Made by a program: the position numbers and the translations under genes. A stretch of 64,000 nt of DNA from Siphonodentalium dalli. Lineage: Eukaryota; Mollusca; Scaphopoda; Gadilida; Siphonodentaliidae. Below, piece after piece: positions 1 through 11,177 of this stretch. The notes under the pieces are model-generated. The model saw only the letters and a program-made list of their open reading frames with translations. It did not search any database and had not been told where the DNA came from. Positions within the stretch are counted from its first letter, which is position 1. Every line of letters begins with the position of its first letter. The DNA lies in contig CP136061.1 in NCBI GenBank assembly GCA_032622095.1, forward strand, positions 94,797,345-94,861,344. The letters run 5' to 3'.

Positions 1-26
1 CCGGCTGGGGTAGATTTGATTTTTCT

Positions 27-169
27 GGGGGGGGGGGGGCAATGGTCAGTGGAAAAAAACTGCAGTTTTTGCTGTTTTTTTTTGGGGGGGGGGGGGGGTA
101 CCCAAACCGAAGAAAACAGTTTTTTCCACCCTGTGTCTGCAGTTTTTTTCCGCCCCCCCCCCCCCCCCC
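27..169. repeat. Poly-G/poly-C runs
   Basis: Three homopolymer tracts lie at 27-39 (G), 84-98 (G) and 153-169 (C), in diverged copies of the same T-rich context. No coding potential. Lengths of such tracts are often mis-assembled. Confidence 0.8.
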
Positions 170-173
170 TGAA

Positions 174-256
174 CTTTTCAGGATTTAGTCGGAAATATGG
201 CTTGTTGCCATTCATCGGAAGCTCTCCCCGAGTCGATTAATTAGAGCATTACTGTA
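174..256. repeat. MITE A fragment
   Basis: This matches the left arm of the TA-target palindromic MITE (tcaggatttagtcggaaata) and then jumps to the right terminus (agcattactgta). Most of the palindrome is deleted. Confidence 0.85.
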
Positions 257-402
257 CGTGTAAAACAATAGCTACGCCTGTTCTCACTGGGTGGCTGACG
301 AATCAGCATCAGGGAAATTGCATTTACTTGCGAGGAAGCTGAATGTGTGAATTAGAACAGGGAAATAATACATAATTGACAATAATTAAAGATGTATAAT
401 CT

Positions 403-836
403 GAATTAACACTCCCAACTTACTATTTCTTTGGCTTCGGGGGTGAAAATATTTTATTTGAGTTGAACCCATGCACCCATCAAAGCTCAGAGTGATCAGA
501 TATCGATGTTTGAAATGTTTTATTTCTTGAGATGTGTACTTATTTGTGGCCTGGTAAAAAGTTGTCAAACCGATGGAGTTGGACAAAATTGTGGATGAAG
601 ATGGATAACTATAAAATCAAGTGGCTTTGAAATTTTAAAATATGAAAATCTGGCCCTAATTAGTTGAACAAAATGTTGATAAATAACATGTTTTGAGCAA
701 TTTATACTATAGTATAGTTGACTGTCAAGGTGAGCATTATTTTTGGGCAATTAATCGATTCTGATAACTGAAGCGGCATTTCAAAAATTTTGTTGTTGTT
801 GTTGGGACCATCGAATCGGATTGAGTACCTTTAACA
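403..836 (-). repeat. Element D copy, reverse orientation
   Basis: Full-length relative of the copy at 35336-35790 but inverted. Shared blocks include tactatttctttggct, gatatcgatgtttgaa, atggataact and the terminus ggattgagtacctttaa. Family unassigned, no coding capacity. Confidence 0.75.
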
Positions 837-904
837 CATACAATATTACCTTGAAATGATTTTCCATTGATGTAAGTTTCTAACTCCTCGTAATATTTTT
901 GCAG

Positions 905-1021
905 ATTTAAATGAGTGCACGACCACGCCTGGGATTTGTAACAACGGTGTCTGTGCTAACAGTGAGGGAAGCTTTCACTGTGATTGTAGTGCAGGATGGA
1001 AAGGCAAGCTCTGTACCGAAG
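905..1021 (+). CDS. cbEGF exon 1 (short class)
   Basis: 117-nt exon between ttttgcag and gtgagata. It opens DLNEC and encodes C1-TTTPGI-C2-NNGV-C3-ANSEGSFH-C4-D-C5-SAGWKGKL-C6, closing TEG. It is a short-class domain (CNNGVC between C2 and C3). The acceptor follows a T-rich tract. The following intron is 4.46 kb and carries piggyBac-type, Tc1/mariner-type and hAT-type insertions. The gene continues upstream, because this exon begins in phase 1. Confidence 0.93.
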
Positions 1022-1513
1022 GTGAGATATTCATCGTATTCATTTTCTTAAAGACACATGGCGCTTCAAAATACACCTAATGTTATTCTCATTTTAATTT
1101 TTTCCTGTAGCGAAATAAGTCAATAAATACTTGAACTTTTTTTCTTCGGGCATTATAGGTTCCAGAAAGTCGCTTTGAAGTCATAAAAAATACAACTTCG
1201 AACACAACCATCGGACCCCGAATAATTCCTGCGTCATTTGTATTCATTTCAATTCCGCAATGCTGGAAAAGGTATATTACAGTATCTTAACATGAAACTA
1301 TTTTTAAACTTCATGCACTGCTTTCTCCTCATTTTAATAATAAAAATTATGTTTGAGAGCGACGACAGCTCTAGATTTCCTTCCCATGGCCTACAGGAGC
1401 AATTTTTACATGACCATTGATTAAATAATTGAACATGCACAAACGTTACGATCTCATATTTATAAAAAAATATAAGAAAGAAAGCACCTATTTTCAGCTC
1501 AATAATGACAAAT
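1022..1513. other. Intron 1-2, first part: nothing recognised
   Basis: AT-rich intron sequence without a recognisable repeat, exon or structured element. Confidence 0.5.
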
Positions 1514-1545
1514 TACATTAAAGCCCTTATTAATCGACTCCTTAA

Positions 1546-2980
1546 CTCTTTCGCTGCCAAACGCACATAAATGCTAACTTCGAAGACGCTGCCAATCGCG
1601 CATTTTTGCGAATTTGGTATGTAGTCTAATGTATGGGATATAACTCTATTCTTTCCGGCATGTTTAATGTGTACAATGTATTTATCTGTAGTACTGTTGC
1701 GCGCGAACAATTTAAAGCGACAATGTCTTCAAGGTCATGCTATTTCTGACGTTATGGGAGTACAGTCAGAGCCGGAATATTGCGTCATTGTTGTTAGCAC
1801 GTGGTTATCAGTCGAAAATAGCTGCACGCAAAAGACTCAGGACTGAAGAAGTTATTGTTATTACCTCTATACTCTAATGATCGAGGGGCGCCTGCGGCGC
1901 ATAAGATACTTATACCTATTATCTATGTGGGCAGTAGCCTCTATAGGGGCGCCTGCGGCGCATAAGATACTATGGGTGGCGGGATGGGGAGGTGGGTGGG
2001 TGGATAACTAACCTCTATACTCTAATGATCGAGGGGCACCTGCGGCGCATAAGATACTTATACCTATTATTTATGTGGGCAGTAGCTTCTATAGGGGCTC
2101 CTGCGGCGCATAAGATACTATGGATGGCGGGATAGGGTGACATGTGGGTAACTAACCTCTATACTCTAATGATCGTGGGGCGCATAAGATGCTTATACCT
2201 ATTATTTATAATACACCTTTACTGGTTTTGAACAACCCTTGTCTATTGTATCATTTTCCAGTGGTGATAACAGGCAACTAAATTAATTATTCTGGTGAGT
2301 TGACCATGCATACGCCCGCGTGACCCATATAATTCACATAAATCATCGTAAAACCCAATTTTCCTGAAATGCAAGATGGCCGTCAAGATCACGTGACTTA
2401 TAAGGGGCGGAGCAGAGTCATATGTCCCCCTGCAGGTATATATACATATGGGTATGGTTATATATATATATATCTATATTTGGAATTGTACCCATCAGGG
2501 AATATTCAAGCAACAAAAGCCCGAACTCAAGAAAGTGCGCCATTGTATCCCATTTTGCTACAAATTTGTGGCAACTTGCATAAATCCAAGATGGACGCCA
2601 AGGTCACGTGACCTATTTTATGTCCAAAGTGGGTTCATATAGGTTACTCCCGTGTACCTTACTGTTGGACATCGGATAATTGGGTTGAAAATTAGAAAAC
2701 AAATAACACACCCATTCATACCCACACAAACTGTACATATACCGGCAAATAGCCACTAATCCAAGATGGCCGCCAATGTCACGTGACCTTGGTGGGCGTG
2801 TCCACGGCGGCATTCGACAGGGTATACCTATGTCTATATACATGTGAAGTTTCAACTAATTATATTAGAAACTGCTTGAGATATAATGTATTACCCATAT
2901 ATACCTGAAATACATGGATATATGTACAGGATGCGTGGCACTGGGGGGTACGTGTGTGGTGACGGGTGGCAGTGAAAGAG
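1546..2980. mobile_element. piggyBac-type non-autonomous element nested in MITE A
   Basis: Ends are CTCTTTCGCTGCCA and TGGCAGTGAAAGAG, inverted, flanked by TTAA at 1542-1545 and 2981-2984. A duplicated TTAA target is the hallmark of piggyBac-type transposition. The interior holds a 147-bp tandem array (1861-2206) and repeated 'aagatggccgccaaggtcac'-like blocks near 2371, 2590 and 2764. No transposase is visible, so the element is presumably mobilised in trans. Confidence 0.8.
1861..2206. repeat. Tandem repeat, about 147-bp period, inside the TTAA element
   Basis: Three starts of 'acctctatactctaatgatc' at about 1863, 2011 and 2155, each followed by copies of gcctgcggcgcataagatac. The third unit is truncated. 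Confidence 0.85.
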
Positions 2981-3480
2981 TTAACCACAGCAGAATTATG
3001 GGTAACTTTTCAGGATTTAGTCGGAAATATGGCTTGTTGCCATTCATCGGAAAGCTCTCAGTGAGAGCTTTCTGATGAATGGCAACAAGCCATATTTCCC
3101 ACAAAATACTGAAAAGTTACCCATAATTCTGCTGTAGTTAAGGAGTCGATTATTTAGGGCATTACTGCATTTTCAGCTCAATATTGACAAATTAGTTCGG
3201 AAATCTTCCGTGTAGTTATGTTTTGAAATTCCTATTAACAAAACAAGCCATGTCCGTTTTAAAGCCGCAATTGTGTTCGCAACTCGAAATTTATGGATTT
3301 TTCAGACTAGAGACACTGGCTTAGTATGATGTGTTCTTTACTTCGTATGTGAGTGAATAAATGATCAATTCTTATTGAAATGATCATGTTACAATCAGAT
3401 GCCACATTAAAATGTCCCTAAACTGAAAACTAGCTTGAAAACACTGGACCACCTCATCTAGCCCAGACCTAATTAAATAA

Positions 3481-3925
3481 GGTACTCAATCCGATCAGAC
3501 GCTCCTACATTACTATTTCTTTGGCTTGCGGGGGTAAAAAATGTTTGATTCGAGTCGAGGAACCCACCCATCAAAGCTCAGAGTGATTAGATATCGATGT
3601 TTGAAGTTTGTTAATTTTTGGAGATCTGGCCCAAAACTTCTCTAGATCCACGTGCTCAAACGGATGTAAAGATGGATAACTCTAAAATCAAGTGGTTATT
3701 ATTGTTAATAGTAACCACTTGATTTTAGAGTTATCCATCTTACAACCGTTTGAGCACGTTTCTGGAGAAGATTTGGGCCAGATCTCTAAAAATTAACAAA
3801 CTTCAAACATCGATATCTAATCACTCTGAGCTTTGATGGGTGGGTTCCTTGACTCAAATCAAACATTTTTTACCCCCGAAGCCAAAGAAATAGTAATTTA
3901 GAAGCGTCTGATCGGATTGAGTACC
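3481..3925. repeat. Foldback derivative of element D
   Basis: Long inverted repeat: ggtactcaatccgatcaga at the left and tctgatcggattgagtacc at the right, with arms meeting near 3700-3712 (ccacttgattttagagttat against its complement). Each arm corresponds to parts of the 455-bp element D. Confidence 0.85.
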
Positions 3926-3959
3926 TTTAAATTATCATCCCATAATACTGATGTCAGAT

Positions 3960-4413
3960 CAAGCCTGCAAATAGCGTGTCTGTCATATGCAGAATGAGGT
4001 CCCCAGAGCTGCCCAGAGGGTGAATTTAGTGATGCTATCCCGCATAGCGGGCTAGCATCACCAAATTCACCCTCTAGAGACCTCATTATGCTTAGGCCTC
4101 ATATTCTGGGAAGTATCTATAGTATCAAATTAACATTGTTTTAGTTATATTTCCCTTCTAGGAAGTTTCTATATCCCCTAATTTGCAGAAGATAAAATGC
4201 ATAATCGAGGTGCCCAATGGGTGAACATCACCAATTTCAACTGGGGAACTTCAATCTGATCCTTGGTCTACCATAGCAGTTGAGGGCCTAAGCAGAATGA
4301 GGTTCCCAGAGGGTGAATTTAGTGATACTAGCCCGCTATTCGGGATAGCATCACTAAATTCACCCTCTGGGGACCTCATTCTGCAAATGACAGACACGCT
4401 ATTTGCAGGCTTG
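3960..4413. mobile_element. hAT-type MITE C, long palindromic copy
   Basis: Inverted ends CAAGCCTGCAAATAG and CTATTTGCAGGCTTG, flanked by the 8-bp duplication tgtcagat (3952-3959 and 4414-4421). Inside are two foldbacks of agaatgaggtccccagaggg with a gatgctagcccgc loop. The 8-bp TSD assigns it to the hAT superfamily. Confidence 0.88.
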
Positions 4414-4591
4414 TGTCAGATTTCTTTGAAAAGCCGATGATAATCTCGTCAGATTTACATCTCATGATAGCTTGTTGAGATTTCTACATGCTATTTCATT
4501 GGTTAGTGACATATAACAGCTCATGGCAATGCGGAAACCAATCTTTATAAAAAGCCGATAATAATTACAAATGCAGCTTCATGTTTGGTTA

Positions 4592-4811
4592 TACAGTAAT
4601 GCTCTAAATAATCAACTCCTTATCCACAGCAGAATTATGGGTAATTTTTCAGGATTTAGTCGGAAATATGGCTTGTTGCCGTGACTCATCGGAAAGCTCT
4701 CACTGAGAGCTTTCCGATGAATGGCAACAAGCCATATTTCCAACTAAATCCTGAAAAGTTACCAATAATTCTGCTGTGGTTAAGGAGTCGATTATTTAGG
4801 GCATTACTGTA
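4592..4811. mobile_element. MITE A, complete palindromic copy
   Basis: About 220 bp, tacagtaatgctctaaataa ... attactgta, with arms complementary around the centre agctctcactgagagct. The TA at each end is consistent with a Tc1/mariner-type target. Confidence 0.88.
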
Positions 4812-4922
4812 TTTACATTGCGAGATCAGAGGTCAATGATTTTAAGGATTGACAATTTTCCCCAAACATAGGGAAACAGCATATTTTATAATACAGGTGA
4901 CATAATCATAAATCACTATACT

Positions 4923-5176
4923 CAAGCCTTGAAATAGTGTGTCTGTCATTTGCAGAATGAGGTCCCCAGAGGGTGAATTTAGTGATGCTACCCCGCATAG
5001 CGGGCTAGCATCACCAAATTCACCCTCTGGGAACCTCATTCTGCTGAGGTGTAAGCAGAATGAGGTCCCCATAGGGTGAATTTGGTGATGCTAGCCCGCT
5101 ATGCGGGGTAGCATCACTAAATTCACCCTCTGGGGACCTCATTCTGCAAATAACAGACACACTATTTCAAGGCTTG
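4923..5176. mobile_element. hAT-type MITE C, short copy
   Basis: Inverted ends CAAGCCTTGAAATAGTG and CACTATTTCAAGGCTTG, flanked by the 8-bp duplication actatact (4915-4922 and 5177-5184). The interior is a near-perfect foldback of the gaggtccccagagggtgaat arm. Confidence 0.9.
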
Positions 5177-5484
5177 ACTATACTCATCGCAATCTAGGAG
5201 ACATCATCTTGAAGTGTTTATCAGTAACAATGTTTATTAGTGATTATTCATTCGCATCCTGTTGTTTTTATAAATACTACTAAATACTACGATTCTGACA
5301 AACGTTTACCACATCAGGCATACACTCCATATTTAGAAACAATTTATTTCGTCATCTTGGAAAATCTGCATCGTCCTAGAATAGAAATCTCAACGAGAGG
5401 CGTAAATCTTAAAAGGCTGCCCATAAAATATTTATATCCTAGAACTCATGTAACATGCATATCATTATTTTTTATTTTCGACAG

Positions 5485-5607
5485 ATTTCGATGAATGCAG
5501 TTTTCGAGACATGTACTGCCCTATAGGATCGGGGACATGCACAAACAATGTTGGCTCATATACATGCGCTTGTAAAACTGGATACACTGGGACAACCTGT
5601 GAGACCG
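5485..5607 (+). CDS. cbEGF exon 2 (long class)
   Basis: 123-nt exon between ttcgacag and gtaagtac. It opens DFDEC, has the long-class C2-PIGSGT-C3 loop and the Asn-hydroxylation/Ca-binding stretch CTNNVGSYTC. The C5-C6 loop CKTGYTGTTC matches the EOGT O-GlcNAc consensus C-x-x-G-x-[ST]-G-x-x-C. The next intron (6.6 kb) contains a DIRS-type retrotransposon. Confidence 0.95.
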
Positions 5608-5665
5608 GTAAGTACTAAAAGCTCGCAGCGATTTGATTGGATGAATTTTATTTAAAAAATTAGCT

Positions 5666-5827
5666 ACTCACCTGACATAATTCATACAGAATTAGATTTA
5701 TCTTAACCTCCGCAAACCGCCACTCAAAAATCGGAAACATGAAACGTTTCGTTTGTTCCGTTTCCCAGTTAAAGTTTTTAGTTATTCCGAGCATGCACAT
5801 TGCGCATACCTGTATACTCAGTTTGAT
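5666..5827. repeat. DIRS left inverted terminal repeat
   Basis: 162 bp, starting actcacctgacataattc and ending cagtttgat. It is inverted-complementary to 10514-10680 except for scattered changes and a 5-bp gaaac difference in the aaacgaaacg stretch. Confidence 0.9.
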
Positions 5828-5966
5828 TTCTTGGTGCTCACAATCAGACGTGCTGAAAATTAGTGCTGCTCTTACAATGTCAGAATCTGAGGCGTCTGTT
5901 TTTCTCTGACAGAGTCTACTGTAAATCTCCAGTGGATAATCTGCGTAAGCATAAGACCAAACGATG

Positions 5967-6075
5967 GTTGCGCTACGATTTCTGGAGGAAAAGATTGCCT
6001 CGCAAGAACGGAAAATGGCAGAACTTCGCAAGGAAACCGGCGGAAAGTCAGACATTATTGTCGGTCTAGGTCAAA
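5967..6075 (+). pseudogene. Possible DIRS Gag remnant
   Basis: A short open stretch reads VALRFLEEKIASQERKMAEL and on, rich in Glu, Lys and Leu with coiled-coil character. It lies just inside the left terminal repeat, where DIRS elements carry their Gag-like ORF. Assignment rests on position and composition only. Confidence 0.35.
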
Positions 6076-6084
6076 GTATTCAGA

Positions 6085-6325
6085 CCAGGTGATCTTGTAG
6101 ATCGACCGATAAACACTCAAGTCAAGGGAATCTTCAGGATCGCCCGTAAGACACAAGTCTAATTCTCAGGAGCCGAAGAAGCTGTCCGAAAAGCAAGACA
6201 TAAACAGGTGATCGTGTAGATCGACCGATAAACACTCAAGTCGAGGGGATCTTCAAGATCACCCGTAAGACAACACAAGTCTAATGCTCAGGAGCCGAAG
6301 AGGCTGTCCGAAAAGCAAGACTATA
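6085..6325. repeat. Tandem duplication inside the DIRS element
   Basis: Two copies of about 115 bp share gtagatcgaccgataaacac, gatcttca and gaagctgtccgaaaagcaag. Probably a duplication within the dead element. Confidence 0.85.
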
Positions 6326-8151
6326 CCGATACGAACGTGCAAAAGTTGCACAGTATTAATGAAAGTATATCACATTATCTATGTGATAACAGCGTAAGTA
6401 TAGTTCAGACAACGATGTGTTGTCGGTGTCAGGTCATGGACAAGTTTTGATGACACAACTGTTATGCCAGACAGAGTTTGACATGCACTCAGTATACCAC
6501 AACCAAGGGCTTATAGTGGACCTTTGGGTAAAGATGTTTTACCTTTAACACTTAAACAGCCTGTCAGTGGACTGACCTTAAATGAAACACGTACAGAAAG
6601 AAAATATGTGCTCTAAGCTTCATGGCATAGTTACATGTACATGATAGTAAAGAACTCTTAATATAATTCCTGAACATTAATTTGAGGAGTTACTTTTTGC
6701 AGAGTCTTCAAATTAAATGATATCTTGAAAATATTAGTACCTTCTTTTGATGAATTGGTACAATAGTGTTTGATAAGGACACATAGAAAGTCATTGAAAG
6801 ATACAGATTAGAGATCAGGTCGCTGCACAGACGGGAATGGCTGTGAATGTCTATATACAACAAACATGTGCATGCCTTGTGGAAGGCGTTCAAGCTAAGG
6901 TGGTTGACTTGAATTGACAACCATAAAACCAAAATTGGAAACCATTTTTTTCGATGTCAACTAAAGTGTTGGATCTATTACCGGTAGGCCTTGAAGGGCC
7001 ATGTATCATTTGATTTGTCAACAAAAACAGAAAAGTTGTGAATGAAACTTATTCGTCAATCAAAACTTCTAAGAGAGATTTGATAGACAAATATTCTCAA
7101 TGACCACCCAGAAAAGTTACAAGAACTGTTAACCTGGCCGAAACGTGCGGAATAGTTTAGTGATGATCACGACCAACCATCCACATCGAAATCAGATCGA
7201 ATCAGCTGTGTGTTGAGCTTATTTTAAAAAATAATGTTTATGCAATATCTTACTGAAGCCTCATTCAAATATTTGGAGTCGGGGTTTTTTATTATGCTCA
7301 TTCCCGGAGGTTTTAAATACACTTTCCGATGTGACGAAATCTGATAGAAGTTTGTAACCAAGTGCAGCATGTAAACAGTTTACTATGTCGCAACACTGGA
7401 TACATAAAGCGTTTTCACCGCTGTCATTGAATGTGGGTCAATTGTGCACGTGTCCAAAATTGTTACAGTCTGGTCAAGGATGCCAAAACTGTTTTGTGAA
7501 TTTGCTGCTGTTTTGCCGTTGAATTCTCAGATACTAATGTATATACTATGATAAATAACGGTGGAGACGGGGTGTTTATTTGTATAATAAATGGTGTAAT
7601 AATGAGTCCATTAAAATTATTTTAGAGGTGAAATCGTAAGACGAGTCCATTTGTTGTTTATGCAGAATTTGTACTTTCGTTTTTCACACATATCCGGTTT
7701 AAATATATCACACATTCTTTCCGGGATTTTGGGAATAAAAGTTAATAATAGTGAAGAGTAAGATAACTGTGTTCAATATTTTAATTCAATGAATATTATC
7801 CTTCTTTATGGAGAGTTCTGTGGCTGAATCTCCGCCGATATTTGCTGTGAATATCTCCAGGTCTTCCCGACACTTACGTGTACTTTCGGTCGTGGCTCAA
7901 ACTCTCAGAAAATGAGTCAAGATTTCACCCCAATTTCGAGTTACTGTTGTATAAGGCATACCAATATTCTGGGCTATATATATTCAGGTAAGAAAAGATG
8001 CGACTTATACACCAACATTTACTGTAGTCATGGATCAAATTTAGATTTGTGAAGATGCTGAATCAAGTCTGTCATAAAACACTGAAAATTGAAAAGTTTC
8101 GCGAGAATAATTACGAGAAACAATTCAGTGATTCTTGTCGTATCTTAAGGT

Positions 8152-8379
8152 CTGATGGATGACTGGATTTGTCTAAATCCACCCCAAACAGGCCTATTGC
8201 AAATAAGACATGGAGATGTTCGTGGAAACCATGTTTCATTTGGACAAATGGTTAGTTTGTCTCACAGTATATCGTATAAGAGTACTCCATCAGGCAGTAA
8301 TGGATCCGTTGAAATGACGGGACACTGCCCGCAGTTATCTACATATGTTTATAATAGGCATCATAGCATCATGCCTTGA
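8152..8379 (+). pseudogene. DIRS reverse transcriptase remnant (catalytic box)
   Basis: An open stretch begins LMDDWICLNP, matching the x-x-D-D catalytic box of DIRS/LTR-type reverse transcriptases (commonly YLDDWL). The aspartate pair is at 8158-8163 and the aromatic first residue is lost. Downstream 'FGQMV...HS...TPSG' resembles the segment after the catalytic box. Stops and shifts on either side show it is not functional. Confidence 0.65.
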
Positions 8380-8439
8380 GTTGATTCAGAATGCTTGTCT
8401 TGACAGGAGACTCATTCAGGTGATATCTATCTCTTGAAA

Positions 8440-9030
8440 AGATGGCAACCAGTTCGCCATTCATACAAGCTTATGGTCCTGTGTACACAAGATCTGGCAC
8501 CCCATCTGGACTGGTGGTAACACATACCAAACATGCAACGGGATTGATTCCTTTTTTTCAGATCGTAAATATGGTTTTCGATCACAACCGATGCCATTTT
8601 GGGGCAAGACAGTACAGGGTATCAACAGTCTGGAGATGAAAGCAGTATATTATATACATGCAGTATATATTGGATACATGCATTAATACATGCAGTATTA
8701 TATACATGTATTAACAATAAAACACTTCACACAAATGCTTAATATACAAACAAACAATACAAGGTCCAATTCCTTTTTTGTCAGTTAGCTCAGGAACCTT
8801 GGTTCTAAAATCAGCTCACATACATGTACTAGTAGCAGGGTCCAGAACTAGCTTGTAGATTTTTATTTTGTCTTTGGGCTCAACCAACCATGGATCCGTT
8901 TTGAAAGTTTTTCACAAGAAGAAGAACATAAATTTGTGATAGATGCTCTCTCTTTTTCACGAAGGAGTTTATATGTTCATGCATTTCCACCAATTCCACG
9001 GTTTCCCCAAGTTATACAACTTGTGAGTCC
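8440..9030 (+). pseudogene. DIRS RNase H remnant
   Basis: Across several frames one can read HLDWW at 8503-8517, SITTDA at 8578-8595 (the TDAS-type RNase H box), and DALSFSRRSLYVHAFPPIPR from 8942. The last resembles the segment joining RNase H to the following domain in DIRS polyproteins (...YAFPPF...). Frameshifts separate the blocks. Confidence 0.6.
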
Positions 9031-10097
9031 TTTTCAGTGCGAGTTGATTTTAATAGATCTGCATTGACCAAGACAGTCTGGTTTTCCAATGATTTTAAAT
9101 TTTCTAGTCAAATCATCCACTCCTTTTACCAGTTGTGGAACAGATATTAACACAATATCAGGGGAGGGTACACGTACCTAATCCGGAACCATACCTGATG
9201 AACCTGACGGCTTGGCATCATTCTGTCAACAGATATGATCTTGGCAACTTGGAACACGAAAATACTATCAGTCTAAATATTTAATAGTAAATATAGTGTT
9301 CCGAGCAACAACAACAAAAAACAAAACAAAACAAAATTCTCATGATGCATCTTTAGCAAATAAAGTTAATTTGTTTTTTAGTCAGATATGTTTGCTTTGG
9401 GTTTTACAAATACTGTACGGTTGCAGGATACAGTTTTCATGCTCTCATCAATTCTGCCACTGGGTTGCGAAAATAGCAGTTGAACAACACCCACACATTA
9501 TTCGAATGTTGAATATGTTTAATGCAAGGCCTCCAAAACAAAGGCTGGTACCGGTACATGCTTGGGATCTTCCAAAAAACAAAAAACAAAAATAATAATA
9601 ATAATTTTTTGGAAATATTGAAGAATCCTCCATTTGTACCTTAGACTTGGCCAATTTGAAAACTGGTAGCTTACATTGAAGACAACATTTTCTTGTTTGT
9701 CATTACCACTTTCGAAGGTGAAGTCACTGTAGTGATTTACAAAGTCTACACTTGGGTAGCAATGATATGAGAGTTCAATGGCAGGGCATTACGTTTTATG
9801 AAATGACCTTTTCTAAGTAGCATCATTTCTCATCAAGGTCCTTTAACCTTACTTTGAGAAAGATGTCAGAGTGGATCCGGAAAGTGCTCTTTGATGTTTG
9901 TTGATGGAACAAATAATAACAATAATCGACCCCATACACCAGTCTCATCACAAACTATATCTTCCTGGTTAGTTAAGCTTATAAGAAGGTTTTTTGTTTC
10001 CTTTCCAAGTGACAACAACATTACGGCTCATTTCACACTTTGGATTGAATCTTCGTGAGCACTCTTCTTTGGAGCAGGAATGAGAGACTTTCTGGAA

Positions 10098-10160
10098 AGT
10101 GCTGATTGGGCACTTTATGCATCTATATTTATCAAGTTCTACTTGACAGATGTTGGCACT
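10098..10160 (+). pseudogene. DIRS tyrosine recombinase C-terminal remnant
   Basis: Reads SADWALYASIFIKFYLTDV. This resembles the C-terminal A-x-W-x(7-9)-F-x-x-F-Y-L block of DIRS tyrosine recombinases, whose Tyr is the nucleophile (here codon 10140-10142). It lies about 200 bases before the internal complementary region, as expected for the last ORF. Confidence 0.6.
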
Positions 10161-10345
10161 GAAGTGTTAAGTGTTGGTTAGATTCCCCAGCAAGTTTGCT
10201 GTGAAGGAAAATTGTGTTTTTGGTTATCACATGTAAAGAATGTTCAGTATATGTTATGATGTAAATCATGAAAGAACATTTCATGGAAGAACCATGGGAC
10301 AACAGTATCAGACCAGAGCTACGCAGAGCAGCTATGAAATCAGCA

Positions 10346-10457
10346 TAATTCTGTATGAATTATGTCAGGTGAGTAGCTAATTTTTGAAATAAAATTAGCA
10401 GATTTGGACACAAGTCCAAATTTTATGAATAAATTATACTCACCTGACATAATTCAT
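10346..10457. repeat. DIRS internal complementary region
   Basis: The first half (taattctgtatgaattatgt... agctaatttttgaaataaaa) is the complement of the element's left outer end at 5645-5690. The second half (attagcagatttggacacaa... cacctgacataattcat) is the complement of the right outer end at 10664-10727. The junction between them reproduces the joined termini of a circular form. Confidence 0.9.
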
Positions 10458-10513
10458 TCCCGCCCTCCTCCCATCAGATACAGTTGTCCCATGGCTGATT
10501 GTGGCGCCATGGG

Positions 10514-10680
10514 ATCAAACTGAGTATACAGGTATGCGCAATGCGCATGCTCGGAATAACTAAAAACTTTAACTGGGAAACGGAACAAACGAAACGAAAC
10601 GTTTCATGTTTCCGATTTTTGAGTGGCGGTTTGCGGAGGTTAAGATAAATCTAATTCTGTATGAATTATGTCAGGTGAGT
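10514..10680. repeat. DIRS right inverted terminal repeat
   Basis: 167 bp, atcaaactgagtatacagg ... attatgtcaggtgagt, inverted relative to 5666-5827. Confidence 0.9.
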
Positions 10681-11177
10681 ATAATTTATTCATAAAATTT
10701 GGACTTGTGTCCAAATCTGCTAATTTTTGTGGCTGTAATTTGTATAAATTTTTTTTATTTTAAATAGTGCCGGAGCCAACCATATAAGCCTCATCATAGT
10801 TAAGGCTATCACTCCCATTTTTTTAATGCTGGATTCTGGATGTTTTGAAGCCATAAACGGATTCGATTGTATAACTTTTTCTCATCGCAAGCTATAATTT
10901 ACAATTCGGTGATATAAATTTCTCAAATTTTCTACAACGTTCCAAGTCATGTAAATATGTCTTTATAAGCCCAGTAAAGTGATGTAATTAAAAAAAACTA
11001 GCGATATTTGCCTCATATAAAAGTTGGGCGTGGGGGGATATACAAATGTGTTTGTCCATTCATCCAAAATTCAGAGCTATATTACTCACTCATAGGTGTT
11101 CGGATTTGAATAATCTTTGGTACCGAAAGACGAAAAATTTGTCTTGATAAAATCATGGTGACAACTCAGAGATAACT

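Larger units (their letters stand above)
1514..3169. repeat. MITE A copy split by a TTAA-target insertion
   Basis: The left end (1514-1545) and the rest of the palindrome (2981-3169) are two parts of one MITE A. They are interrupted exactly at its internal TTAA (normally cTTAAccacagcag) by a 1.4-kb element. The TTAA is present on both sides. Confidence 0.85.
5645..10727 (+). mobile_element. DIRS-type tyrosine-recombinase retrotransposon (decayed)
   Basis: A 5.08-kb element in the exon 2-3 intron. It has inverted terminal repeats (5666-5827 and 10514-10680), unequal outer extensions (5645-5665 and 10681-10727) and an internal complementary region at 10346-10457 that joins the complements of the two outer ends. 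This is the diagnostic terminal structure of DIRS1-like elements, which replicate through circular intermediates and integrate with a tyrosine recombinase without a TSD. Remnants of RT, RNase H and recombinase occur in the expected order on the + strand, all broken by stops and frameshifts. Both outer ends share 'aatttt', a plausible recombination site. Confidence 0.88.

Noticed and set aside
1-904. Promoter or first exon of the gene
   Set aside because: Exon 1 of the window starts in phase 1 with a normal acceptor, so coding exons must lie upstream. No promoter or start was found.
5660-6055. 131-codon minus-strand frame at the left end of the first DIRS element
   Set aside because: It crosses the inverted terminal repeat and is antisense to the RT/YR remnants; no domain seen.
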